A DNA stretch of 64,000 bases, taken from contig OZ246407.1 in assembly GCA_965231025.1 (NCBI GenBank), forward strand, positions 1,054,001 to 1,118,000, in the 5' to 3' direction. A program made the position numbers and the translations under genes. The notes below the pieces were generated by a model. That model saw only the letters and a list, made by a program, of their open reading frames with translations. It was not told the origin of the DNA and did no database searches. Source of the stretch: PALSA-1335 sp965231025 (GTDB lineage: Bacteria; Patescibacteriota; Gracilibacteria; UBA1369). Positions 8,858-16,673 of this stretch are shown one piece after another (position 1 is the stretch's first letter; each line of letters starts with the position of its first letter).

Positions 8858-9856
8858 TTGTATTTCATTACTAATTTCGACGTGAAAACATACGTAACAC
8901 GTATTAACGGAAAAGAGTACTTATACGCACACGACCAAATCTTTATTGCAAAAGGAAAAAGCATTCCGAAAAGAAAATCTTTGGGCAATATTCAGGTACC
9001 GACGGACATCAGCAAAAAAAAGGCTGATTTTGCCGAAGTTCTCATCAAAGAAGAGGCGCACCTGCGCGTAAAACATTGGGAGAAGAAACTTCACAACGAT
9101 AAATTCCACAAATACGTCCCGCTCGAAAAAATTGAAGAGCTGCGCGCAAGACTGTACCGGGGGAAAGAATCACTGGGAGAGACAGGAAAATCAGCAATGG
9201 AAACGGCTTTCCTTGTAGACTTCATATATAATTCAAATAAAATCGAAGGAAGTAAAGTTCCAAGAGAAAGCGTGGAAAAAATCGTCCAATCCGGAGCTAA
9301 AAAAAATGAAGAAGTAAACAACACCATTCAGGCCTTACACTTTGTAAATTCTCATTTCAAAGTGTCATTAAAAAATATTCTTAAACTTCATCGCATCCTT
9401 CTCCAGCATGAACCGGCAAAACACGGCTTGAGACAGGAAAAAGTTATCGTTCATAACGAAGAAGTTCTTCCGTGGGAAAAAATCAAAGATGAACTCCATG
9501 AACTGTTGGAATGGTACAAAAAAGCAAACAAAACATGGTACCCGCCTGAACTTGCGTTTACTTTTCACTACCGCTTTGAACGTATCCACCCATTTATCGA
9601 CGGCAACGGCCGAATAGGGAGACTCATCATGAATAAAATCCTGAAAGACCATCGGTATCACCCGATAATTGTTTGGAATGATCATTCACAGTCATTTGTC
9701 GGCGCATTCAAAAAAGCCATGGAAGGGCGAAAAGAATACTATTTCAAATGTATGGGTGATGAAATGTGGGAAACCTATGACATTTACTCAACGAAAATTC
9801 AAAAAGCGGACAACCTGGAAGCACAAGTAAAATTCTTCCTAAGCCCTTCAAGATAA
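8858..9856 (+). CDS. Fic-domain protein (AMP-transferase type) with its own inhibitory motif
   Basis: 332-residue Fic enzyme. The catalytic loop HPFIDGNGR at about 244-252 has the complete HxFx(D/E)GNGR consensus, so it should be able to transfer AMP (or a related nucleotide) to a hydroxyl side chain of a target protein. The helix with SNKIEG at about 126-131 fits the inhibitory (S/T)xxxE(G/N) motif, whose Glu blocks ATP gamma-phosphate placement; being in the N-terminal part of the same chain this is a class II Fic, so no separate antitoxin gene is needed. The start is TTG at 8858; no in-frame ATG lies near. A possible weak -35 TTGACC is at 8811. The target is unknown. Confidence 0.9.
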   Translation: MYFITNFDVKTYVTRINGKEYLYAHDQIFIAKGKSIPKRKSLGNIQVPTDISKKKADFAEVLIKEEAHLRVKHWEKKLHNDKFHKYVPLEKIEELRARLYRGKESLGETGKSAMETAFLVDFIYNSNKIEGSKVPRESVEKIVQSGAKKNEEVNNTIQALHFVNSHFKVSLKNILKLHRILLQHEPAKHGLRQEKVIVHNEEVLPWEKIKDELHELLEWYKKANKTWYPPELAFTFHYRFERIHPFIDGNGRIGRLIMNKILKDHRYHPIIVWNDHSQSFVGAFKKAMEGRKEYYFKCMGDEMWETYDIYSTKIQKADNLEAQVKFFLSPSR

Positions 9857-9864
9857 TCAGCCCC

Positions 9865-10623
9865 ATGCCCCGAAAATCCGCCCTCTACTCCCCTGCCAAC
9901 ACCGATCCGTTCAAGCTCTCCCGCAGCAAGATTGAACTGTTCTTAAAATGTCCGCGCACCTTTTACCTGGACCGCCGCCTGGGCGTCAAAACGCCCGGTA
10001 TGCCGGGGTTCAGCCTCAACTCCGCCGTAGACGCCCTGCTCAAAAAAGAGTTCGATACGTACCGCAAAAAACAGCAGCCGCACCCTTTGATGGTCGCAAA
10101 CCACATCGACTCGATCCCCTTCACCCACCCCTCCCTGGAGACCTGGCGCGAAAACTTCAAAGGGGTCCAGTTCCTGCACCAACCAACGAACTTCCTGGTC
10201 ACCGGCGCCGTGGACGACATCTGGATCAACCGCAAAGGCGAACTCCACGTAGTGGACTACAAAAGCACCTCCACCAAAGAAGCAATCACCCTGGACGGCA
10301 AATACAAACAGGGCTACAAACGCCAGATGGAGGTCTACCAATGGCTCCTGCGCGCAAACGGCTTCAAAGTGAGCACCACCGCCTACTTCTTCTACGTCAA
10401 CGGTCTCAAAACGCCAAGAAAATTCGGCGGAAAGCTGAAATTTGAGGAGCAGATCATTCCGTACGTCGGGAACTGCGACTGGATTGAACCGACCCTTTTG
10501 GACATCAAGCGGTGCCTGGATTCCGACGAACTCCCCGCCTGGGGCGCGGACGAAGCCTGGCCCGACGGCAAAAACGAATACCGCCTCTTTGTGGAAGGGG
10601 CTATGGAGGCGATACGGCTTTAA
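9865..10623 (+). CDS. PD-(D/E)XK nuclease-family protein (Cas4/RecB-like)
   Basis: 252-residue protein beginning with the SRSKIELFLKCPRTFYLDRR block typical of Cas4/RecB-like nucleases, with GAVDDIW at about 114 and the catalytic DYKST at about 131-135, then the QMEVYQWLL helix (the Q/Y motif of RecB nucleases). Only one N-terminal Cys is present and no C-terminal Cys trio, so the iron-sulphur cluster of true Cas4 seems absent. There is no CRISPR array or cas gene nearby; this stand-alone form is widespread in Candidate Phyla Radiation genomes and its role is unknown (DNA repair or end processing is likely). It begins 8 bp after the fic gene, so the two may share a transcript. Confidence 0.8.
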   Translation: MPRKSALYSPANTDPFKLSRSKIELFLKCPRTFYLDRRLGVKTPGMPGFSLNSAVDALLKKEFDTYRKKQQPHPLMVANHIDSIPFTHPSLETWRENFKGVQFLHQPTNFLVTGAVDDIWINRKGELHVVDYKSTSTKEAITLDGKYKQGYKRQMEVYQWLLRANGFKVSTTAYFFYVNGLKTPRKFGGKLKFEEQIIPYVGNCDWIEPTLLDIKRCLDSDELPAWGADEAWPDGKNEYRLFVEGAMEAIRL

Positions 10624-10625
10624 GC

Positions 10626-10631
10626 TATAAT
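10626..10631 (+). promoter_or_regulatory. Probable -10 box
   Basis: Perfect TATAAT just after the stop of the nuclease gene and 27 bp before the next start. No good -35 is visible at the right distance. Would drive the DUF3592 gene. Confidence 0.45.
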
Positions 10632-10657
10632 AGAAGCACAAACTAACACCCAAACCC

Positions 10658-11419
10658 ATGCTCGGAAAAATCAACCTCTTCCTCATCCTCAGCGTTTTCA
10701 TGCTTATTGGCGCCGGTTACTACACCTGGTCCCAGTACAATTTCATCACCCACAGCCTTCGCGGCCCGGGAACAGTTGTTAATGTCACGTACAGCAGATC
10801 TTCATCCTCCAGAAGCAGCGGAAGCTACCACCCGGTTGTGGATTTCAGGACCCAGGACGGAACCATGGTGACCTTCACCTCAAACGTAGGATCAAACCCG
10901 GCCTCATACAAAAAAAATGAGCGCGTGGATGTTCTCTACAATCAGGACGATCCAAAATCCGCACAGATCGACAGACCCTTTGACCTCTGGATGGGCCCGG
11001 GAATCGTATGGATTCTGGGCATCGGATTCATGATCGCGGGAATATCCATCGGATTCGCAGCCCCCATCAGTCAAAAAGCGAAGGAAGAGTTGATGCGGTC
11101 CGGCCGCAAAATCGATACGACCATCGTGTCGCACAAAATCGCGTTCTACCTAAACCGCCGCCCCATCTGGGTCATCAAATCCACCTACACGGACGGAAGC
11201 AAAACCTACACGTTCAAAAGCCGGGGCCTGAATTTTGACGTATCGGGAATCATCAACCGCGAAGGGCTGAAGACCATCCCGGTCTGGGTCGATCACGCCA
11301 ACATGAAAAAATACTACATGGCCGCGGAAGAGCTGAAAAATCTGGGCACACAACCCGAAAAACCGATCACGGAAACCCCACCTCCTACGCTCCCGGCACA
11401 AACTTCAGGAAAATTTTAA
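10658..11419 (+). CDS. DUF3592 membrane protein
   Basis: 253-residue protein with an N-terminal membrane segment (about 5-25), an exposed beta-rich domain (about 30-105, VVDFRTQDGTMVTFTSNVG and the RVDVLYNQDDPKSAQID stretch characteristic of DUF3592), a second membrane segment (about 110-135) and a soluble C-terminal domain that repeats a similar beta pattern. A Pro/Thr-rich tail follows. DUF3592 proteins are of unknown function. The predicted topology puts one beta domain outside and the other inside, or both outside if a hairpin forms. A related small protein lies at 11848. Confidence 0.75.
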   Translation: MLGKINLFLILSVFMLIGAGYYTWSQYNFITHSLRGPGTVVNVTYSRSSSSRSSGSYHPVVDFRTQDGTMVTFTSNVGSNPASYKKNERVDVLYNQDDPKSAQIDRPFDLWMGPGIVWILGIGFMIAGISIGFAAPISQKAKEELMRSGRKIDTTIVSHKIAFYLNRRPIWVIKSTYTDGSKTYTFKSRGLNFDVSGIINREGLKTIPVWVDHANMKKYYMAAEELKNLGTQPEKPITETPPPTLPAQTSGKF

Positions 11420-11453
11420 GTTCTTTTCATCCGGATTTCATTTCGTTTCTTTA

Positions 11454-11480
11454 CAATAGTAACGCGTCACGTTATTATTG
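11454..11480. promoter_or_regulatory. Inverted repeat, probable operator of the HigA-like gene
   Basis: Left arm CAATAGTAACG (11454-11464) and right arm CGTTATTATTG (11470-11480) are reverse complements except for one base, with a 5-base centre. Its place immediately before the HigA-like gene fits autoregulation, as known for HigA proteins. Confidence 0.65.
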
Positions 11481-11518
11481 TTATGATCAAAAGTTTTAAA
11501 GACCGGGAAACGGATAAC

Positions 11519-11851
11519 ATGGCCCTTATGAAACAACTTCACCCTCCTCACCCCGGCGAAATCCTCAACGAAGAATTTCTCAAATCAATGAGGATCAGTC
11601 AGTATAAACTGGCAAAAGACATCAGTGTTCCGCCCCGCAGGATTAACGAAATAATCCATGGAAAAAGAGCGATCAGCGCGGACACAGCCCTGCGTTTATC
11701 ACGATATTTCGGCAATTCTCCTGAACTCTGGATGAATTTACAAGCTCACTACGATCTCGAAATAGCATCAAAAAAACTGAAAAACCGCCTCAATTTGGAA
11801 GTAAAAGTATACAAGTTTTCAAAACACAAAACTCCTCAGAACAAACCATGA
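11519..11851 (+). CDS. HigA-type helix-turn-helix regulator (antitoxin family), solitary
   Basis: 110-residue XRE-family protein with the HigA signature HPPHPGEILNEEFLKSM, a helix-turn-helix (SQYKLAKDISVPPRRINEIIHG) and the conserved GNSPELWMNLQ tail. In type II toxin-antitoxin pairs HigA neutralises the HigB ribosome-dependent RNase and represses its operon. No HigB-like gene is adjacent on either side, so this looks like a solitary antitoxin or a plain regulator. I chose ATG 11519 because the in-frame ATG at 11483 lies 3 bp from the operator arm and would leave no leader; ATG 11528 is also possible. It overlaps the following gene by 4 bp (ATGA). Confidence 0.85.
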   Translation: MALMKQLHPPHPGEILNEEFLKSMRISQYKLAKDISVPPRRINEIIHGKRAISADTALRLSRYFGNSPELWMNLQAHYDLEIASKKLKNRLNLEVKVYKFSKHKTPQNKP

Positions 11852-12333
11852 GCAAACGCGAAAAAATGGGCTGGGACGAAAAAGGCCACTATATCGCGCT
11901 GGCCATAGGTTTGGCACTTGCTGTCTGGTGCGTCGTGGATTTTGACGGGCTGGCGCGGATCGTCACCTCCCCCGTCACTGCGGTGGTGGCACCAATCGTT
12001 GTCGGCGGAGCCCTGTTCCTGTTTCTGGGAGGGATGGCGTTTCCGTACGTCATTCTGCTCCGGGAACAAAGAAGAAATGCCACGCTCAAAGAAAAACTCG
12101 CCAAAACCGGACAAAAAATGTCGGCGACCATTCTCAAACTCAAAAAAGACGACCTTCAGGTCAACAACAGCCCGCTCGTGCGGGTAACGGTTGAAGCCCA
12201 GGACTACGGCAAAAAAACGTTCTGGATTTTTGCGAAAGAAAAAGAGTACACAACAAAAGTGGGCGATAAAATCACTCTGCTGTACAACCCGATGAACCCG
12301 GACGAAATGGTTCCGCTGGACGAGCTCAAATAA
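11848..12333 (+). CDS. Small membrane protein, DUF3592-like
   Basis: 161-residue protein with two membrane segments (about 15-33 and 40-65) and a C-terminal soluble beta domain (ATILKLKKDD... TLLYNPMNPDEMVPLDEL) of the kind that repeats in DUF3592 and SHOCT-associated membrane proteins. Start overlaps the HigA-like gene (ATGA), so the two are translationally coupled; the regulator may therefore control this gene rather than a toxin. Function unknown. Confidence 0.7.
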   Translation: MSKREKMGWDEKGHYIALAIGLALAVWCVVDFDGLARIVTSPVTAVVAPIVVGGALFLFLGGMAFPYVILLREQRRNATLKEKLAKTGQKMSATILKLKKDDLQVNNSPLVRVTVEAQDYGKKTFWIFAKEKEYTTKVGDKITLLYNPMNPDEMVPLDELK

Positions 12334-12420
12334 CGCAGGCGCTGAAAAACAACCGCTCCCCGCTTCCAACTCGGGGCCGTTTCCGCTATCATGAGGGCGT
12401 ACTCCATCATCCACCACTTT

Positions 12421-12810
12421 ATGGAAACAGCACTTCTCATCGCCAGGATCGCGGCGGTTCTTTATCTGTGCGCCGGTTTGGGCGCGCTGTTCAATCAAAA
12501 ATATGTACGGAGCGTCATTGAAAGCTATATCGGTAATCCGGGACTGGAATATCTGGGCGCGTTATTCGCGCTGATTCTCGGCTTTCTGATGATCACCGGA
12601 TACAACGTCTGGGTGTGGCACTGGAGCGTGGCCGTCACCATCATGGGCTGGGCGGCACTGGTCAAAGGAATGTTTTTCCTGGTCTTCCCGACCTTCACGA
12701 ACAAGATGATCGAAAAATTCCTGAAAATGAACCTCATGGGAGTGTTCGCCCCGGTTTGCATTCTCCTCGGCCTCTTCCTGGGATACTTCGGATTCGTTGC
12801 CATCCAATAA
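12421..12810 (+). CDS. Four-helix membrane protein, unknown
   Basis: 129 residues from ATG 12421, with four hydrophobic segments spread over nearly the full length and short loops. No family recognised. An upstream ATG at 12391 would add 10 residues, but the sequence CTATCAT around 12386 looks like a -10 box, which favours 12421. It is followed 20 bp later by the SH3-SLH gene and may share its transcript. Confidence 0.65.
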   Translation: METALLIARIAAVLYLCAGLGALFNQKYVRSVIESYIGNPGLEYLGALFALILGFLMITGYNVWVWHWSVAVTIMGWAALVKGMFFLVFPTFTNKMIEKFLKMNLMGVFAPVCILLGLFLGYFGFVAIQ

Positions 12811-12830
12811 ATATTCCATCACAAAAACCT

Positions 12831-13763
12831 ATGCTGAAAAAAATATTGATGCCGGTCATCTTCGCGTTCACGCTTTCACTCGGACTCCTGGTGCACACCC
12901 AACCGGCCTTTGCCGAAGACTGCCTGCACGATCCGATCTACGACCGGGACTGGAACGCGGAAGTCACGACGGGAGCCCGCCTGCGGGACATTCCCTGCAT
13001 GGAAACATCCGTGGTCATCACCACCCTGCCGGTGGGGGAAGTTGTCAAAGTGGTGGCGGAAACGGACGGATATTTCAAAGTCCGCCGAAGCAACGGCACG
13101 GAAGGATGGGTCGGCCAATGGCTCATCACGGCGACGAACAAAACATTCACCCCGGCGGGAACAACGCCTCCCCCGGCCGTCCCCAAAGAAAAACTGTACG
13201 ACATCGTGGGCCACAAATATGAAACCGCGATCCGCTGGATGGATGTGAACGGCATTATTTCAGGATACCCCGACATGAGCTTCAAACCCGACGGTACGCT
13301 GAACCGCGCGGAAATGGTCAAAATCATGTCGCTCACGTACAACAAGGCCAACCCGGCAAACCTTTTTGAATCGGTGCGGAGCCAGTACAACATCGCGTGC
13401 TTCAAAGACATCGTCATGAACAAGTGGTACACGGAATACGTCTGTTACGCCAAAGCCATGGACATTCTGCAGGGATATCCCGACGGATACTTCCGCCCCG
13501 ACCAGCCGATTTCCAGGGTTGAGGCATTGAAGATCGTTTTGGGCTCAATGGACATTACGGTGGAAACGCTGGGAACCGAACCTCCGGCAAACTACTTCGA
13601 CGACACGGACGCCAACGCCTGGTACGCCCCGTACATCGCCACAGCGTACTTCAACAACCTCATCGAGGAAAAATCAGGCAACTACTACCCGGCAAAATCC
13701 ATTCTCCGCGGTGAAGCGAGCAACCTGATCTATCTCACATTCCTGCTGCGGGCTCAGCCATAA
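12831..13763 (+). CDS. Secreted SH3 and SLH-domain surface protein
   Basis: 310 residues. Signal peptide MLKKILMPVIFAFTLSLGLL with probable cleavage after AFA at about residue 28. Then a bacterial SH3-type domain (about 40-95, containing ARLRDIPC and GWVGQWL) and three S-layer homology repeats (about 125-180, 185-240 and 245-305), with the recognisable ISGYPDMSFKPDGTLNRAEM and LQGYPDGYFRPDQPISRVEA cores. SLH triplets normally bind pyruvylated wall polymers, so this is an S-layer or wall-anchored protein. The start was moved to 12831 because the longer open frame overlaps the preceding gene and lacks a signal peptide at its N-terminus. Confidence 0.88.
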   Translation: MLKKILMPVIFAFTLSLGLLVHTQPAFAEDCLHDPIYDRDWNAEVTTGARLRDIPCMETSVVITTLPVGEVVKVVAETDGYFKVRRSNGTEGWVGQWLITATNKTFTPAGTTPPPAVPKEKLYDIVGHKYETAIRWMDVNGIISGYPDMSFKPDGTLNRAEMVKIMSLTYNKANPANLFESVRSQYNIACFKDIVMNKWYTEYVCYAKAMDILQGYPDGYFRPDQPISRVEALKIVLGSMDITVETLGTEPPANYFDDTDANAWYAPYIATAYFNNLIEEKSGNYYPAKSILRGEASNLIYLTFLLRAQP

Positions 13764-13777
13764 TTTTTCACTACATT

Positions 13778-14728
13778 ATGATGAAAAAATCGCAAGGTCA
13801 GCACGGCCATTCGGGTCATCACGCCAACCCCCTGGAACAACTTGTCAATCCGTTCGCCAAGCGGGACAACCCCCCGCAGGAGCCAAAACTGAGCGGTTCG
13901 GTGATTGCCAAAACGGCCGTGTTATTCACACTGCTGGGTTCTTCCGCGGCATTCCTGGGATACACCTCCTCGCAACTCGTCAAAAACTACGGAACCGTTC
14001 TTTCCAGCCTGCAGGAACTTACCAATAACGGAATCGCGGCGCTCGTCGGGATTGTTCTTGTGGTGATCTTTTCGGCGCTGGTGGCGACGCTGGTCAGGCC
14101 TGCCTGGCTCGCGGCCATAGGATACGCGCTGTCCGCGGCCGCGCTGGTGATCGCCTGGGGCGCCGACACCGTGACCCTGATCCTGAGCGGCGTGCTCTTT
14201 GTGTTCAGCCTGCTCTACGCGACAGGCGTAAAGAAAAAAATCGGGAACCAGATCCACTTTTCCGCGCACGCGCTGGTGGAAGGCCAGATGCTGCTGTTTG
14301 TCGTTCTGGGAATTATCGTCAGTGCGAGCTTTGGCATCGGATACCGGCAGGACGCCGACCGGCGCAATTTTATTTTCCCTCCGGAACTCAAAGAGCAGGC
14401 GTTGAACTATATGAAAGAACAGGGAAAAGCCAGCATCGAAAAACAGGCCCCCGGCCTGGGAGAAAAAGAAAAGACCGCGGCCATCGAAGAAGGCACGAAA
14501 AAATTAAGCGAAAGCTGGACGGAAATGGAAAACGGCCTCAAACCGGCCGCAGTGTACATCCCGTACTTCCTCGCCCTGATGATCTACATGATGGTGATTT
14601 CTGTCATGCCCCTCATCGGACTTATTCTGCCGGTGTTCTACGCGGCAATTTTCCCCTTCCTCAGGGTCACCGGATTCGCGGGAGTGAAAACGGAAAACAG
14701 GGAGGTTCAGGAACTTGTCCTGACGTAA
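13778..14728 (+). CDS. Polytopic membrane protein, unknown
   Basis: 316 residues starting MMKKSQGQHGHSGHH, a histidine-rich hydrophilic head (about 1-45), then about five hydrophobic segments up to residue 195, a charged helical stretch (about 200-260) and two final membrane segments ending in FLRVTGFAG. No family recognised. The His-rich head could bind metal, but this is speculation. The gene follows the SLH gene by 14 bp and faces a convergent SLH gene whose stop lies 37 bp away. Confidence 0.7.
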   Translation: MMKKSQGQHGHSGHHANPLEQLVNPFAKRDNPPQEPKLSGSVIAKTAVLFTLLGSSAAFLGYTSSQLVKNYGTVLSSLQELTNNGIAALVGIVLVVIFSALVATLVRPAWLAAIGYALSAAALVIAWGADTVTLILSGVLFVFSLLYATGVKKKIGNQIHFSAHALVEGQMLLFVVLGIIVSASFGIGYRQDADRRNFIFPPELKEQALNYMKEQGKASIEKQAPGLGEKEKTAAIEEGTKKLSESWTEMENGLKPAAVYIPYFLALMIYMMVISVMPLIGLILPVFYAAIFPFLRVTGFAGVKTENREVQELVLT

Positions 14729-14764
14729 CCTCCCCGGTTCCGGATAACTTGAAGAAAAACTTTT

Positions 14765-15730
14765 TTAGAATGCGTACTGATTCAGGAAGAACTCCCACTG
14801 GGTCATGTCCACCGTGGTGTCCCCTCCGCAGGTTGAAGCGACAATGTCTTTAATCATGCTGTCCAGGACGTCGTCGGACTGGTATGTCCCCGCCAGTTCA
14901 TCGGCCTCCTCGGAAGTCAATACGCCGTCCTCGGCGAGTTTTGCCACGAACAGCGCCTGAAGTTCCGTATCGCTGACGCTCGGATTCTGAAGTTTGAGGC
15001 AGGCGGCAGTGGTGATGGCATGGGCATACTCGGTTCTTTCCATCATATAAGCCACCACGCGGAACATCATCTCGGCGACCTCTTTTCTGTACATCGGTTC
15101 ACCCGGCTTGTAGCTGTATCCGTCAGCGGTGACCACCACGTGCTGTCCGTCCAGAAGCTGTTTGGCGACAGAGAACAAAAGATACTGGTGATACCATGCG
15201 CCGCTCTCCGCGTCCGTCGGCAAATCAAGCGCAAGTTCCTCATCGGTTGGAGAAGGCCAGTACTGTTCCGGTATCATGGCGTTCAAAATGATTTTCATCG
15301 CCTCCACACGGTTGACCGGATTCCCCGGCTTAAAAGTTTTGTCGGGATATCCGCTGACCCATCCCTTTTCCTTGGCATAGCAAACGTAAGGGGCAAACCA
15401 CTCGGTTTTCACGTCGGGAAAGCAGTTTGCATACGTATCGGCCGAAGGAGCGGGGGCGCCGATCGTCATCGCCACGACGAGCATTTTGGTGAGCTCGGCG
15501 CGGTTAACGGCGGTATTTGGCTTAAAACTGCCGTCCTCGTAACCTTTGACGACACCCATGCCGTTGAGCATTTCTACCGCCCGGTAGTTCTTGTGTAATT
15601 TTCCGACGTCGGAAAAAACTTGTTCAGCGCTGCCCCATGTCTCATTGAGCGTTTCGCGGATGGTCACAGCCTGCGCTGAAAATGGCACTGCAAAAAGCAC
15701 CGCCATCAGAAGAGCGACGATTTTTTTCAT
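14765..15730 (-). CDS. Secreted SLH-domain surface protein
   Basis: 321 residues with signal peptide MKKIVALLMAVLFAVPFSAQA (split here as 20+1 residues around the AQA cleavage site), then three SLH repeats: KGYEDGSFKPNTAVNRAELT, SGYPDKTFKPGNPVNRVEAM and a more diverged third with YKPGEPMYRKEV. The C-terminal about 90 residues are helical and contain a Cys pair, one in TAACLKLQ and one near the end in STCGGD, possibly a disulphide. I chose ATG 15730, where the signal peptide begins, over the longer frame. Likely part of the same S-layer family as the genes at 12831 and 32742. Confidence 0.88.
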   Translation of the reverse strand: MKKIVALLMAVLFAVPFSAQAVTIRETLNETWGSAEQVFSDVGKLHKNYRAVEMLNGMGVVKGYEDGSFKPNTAVNRAELTKMLVVAMTIGAPAPSADTYANCFPDVKTEWFAPYVCYAKEKGWVSGYPDKTFKPGNPVNRVEAMKIILNAMIPEQYWPSPTDEELALDLPTDAESGAWYHQYLLFSVAKQLLDGQHVVVTADGYSYKPGEPMYRKEVAEMMFRVVAYMMERTEYAHAITTAACLKLQNPSVSDTELQALFVAKLAEDGVLTSEEADELAGTYQSDDVLDSMIKDIVASTCGGDTTVDMTQWEFFLNQYAF

Positions 15731-15780
15731 ATGGTTTGGGTTAAGGAACTCTGTCAACAAAAAACACTACCCGACAAACG

Positions 15781-15809
15781 TTGAAAAAGCCAATAAAAAG
15801 GACAATAAT
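15781..15809 (+). promoter_or_regulatory. Promoter of the DUF4342 gene
   Basis: TTGAAA (15781-15786), 17-bp spacer, AATAAT (15804-15809). The expected transcript start gives a leader of about 15 bases. Confidence 0.5.
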
Positions 15810-15831
15810 AAAGCATCACTAACCTTTTGCT

Positions 15832-16098
15832 ATGAAAAAATCCAAAGGATCGGGCAGTTGGGAGGAAACTTTCCACGTGAGCGGCGAGGACATGATCAAA
15901 AAAGTAAAGGAAATCGCCAAAGAAGCCAACGTGCGGAGAATTATTGTAAAAGATAAAAAAGGGAATATACTGGCGGAATTCCCTCTGGCGCTGGGAGCGG
16001 TCGTCACGGTACTTGTCCCGGTGCTCGCCGCCGTCGGCGCGCTGGCGGCGCTGCTGAGCGAATGTTCCATCACCGTCATCCGCGAGAAGAAAAAATAA
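15832..16098 (+). CDS. DUF4342 domain protein
   Basis: 88 residues. An N-terminal UBA-like/amphipathic part (WEETFHVSGEDMIKKVKEI) leads to NVRRIIVKDKKG and a hydrophobic segment (about 52-75, PLALGAVVTVLVPVLAAVGA) and a short basic end. This is the layout of DUF4342, a small family of unknown function, usually with one or two membrane-inserting segments. It is a single-gene unit between a divergent SLH gene and a lipoprotein gene. Confidence 0.85.
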   Translation: MKKSKGSGSWEETFHVSGEDMIKKVKEIAKEANVRRIIVKDKKGNILAEFPLALGAVVTVLVPVLAAVGALAALLSECSITVIREKKK

Positions 16099-16166
16099 CC
16101 GGGAACGTTGCCACATCCCCACGAGCGGGCGTATAGTTGAAGTACCCCAAAATTAACAATTCAACT

Positions 16167-16667
16167 ATGACTCTCCGTCGTTCCAAATATCTGGGAAGCA
16201 TCCCGGCTTTTTTCGTATGCATCATGGTACTTACCGGCTGTTCACAGCAGCAAGCGGCAAACCCCGCAACGGCATCTCAACAAACGGACACGACTCCCAC
16301 GGTCGCATCACAACAGGCAACGGTTGAGGAAATCGCCCTGGCGGACATGATGACCCTCATGATCGATCTCGAAGATCAATTCCAACTCCGGGACGTGAGG
16401 GCAAACCAGTCGGGAAAAACACTGATCGTTCGTTTCGCGGCCCCCACCATCACCGGCGATGAACTCTACGCGGGACTCGCCCAGATTTTCGCGTGGCTCA
16501 ACGAAAAAATCCCTTCACCCATTACGGGAATCGACCTCGTGTTCACGATCCAGAACGTCGACTCCATGGTCATTCATGCCGAACGCGCCGAGATCGAAAA
16601 CTGGAAAGCGGGAAAAATAGACAACGGCGCGTTCATCAATACATTCAAAAAAACCTCTTTACTGTAA
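16167..16667 (+). CDS. Lipoprotein, unknown
   Basis: 166 residues with a lipoprotein signal peptide ending in the lipobox LTGC at about residues 25-28, then a Gln/Ala/Thr-rich linker and a compact alpha/beta domain of about 115 residues. The start at 16167 gives a normal signal peptide; the upstream ATG at 16137 overlaps a TATAGT box (about 16132) and is unlikely. No family recognised. It is 6 bp upstream of the cysteine-rich repeat protein, so the two are probably made together at the cell surface. Confidence 0.75.
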   Translation: MTLRRSKYLGSIPAFFVCIMVLTGCSQQQAANPATASQQTDTTPTVASQQATVEEIALADMMTLMIDLEDQFQLRDVRANQSGKTLIVRFAAPTITGDELYAGLAQIFAWLNEKIPSPITGIDLVFTIQNVDSMVIHAERAEIENWKAGKIDNGAFINTFKKTSLL

Positions 16668-16673
16668 ACCTCC

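Noticed and set aside
12615..13763. Long form of the SH3-SLH protein starting inside the preceding gene
   Set aside because: The first 72 codons are a shadow of the membrane protein gene; the signal peptide starts at 12831.
15752..15757. TTGACA on the minus strand as -35 of the SLH gene
   Set aside because: Only 21 bp before the ATG, so the -10 would fall on the start codon.
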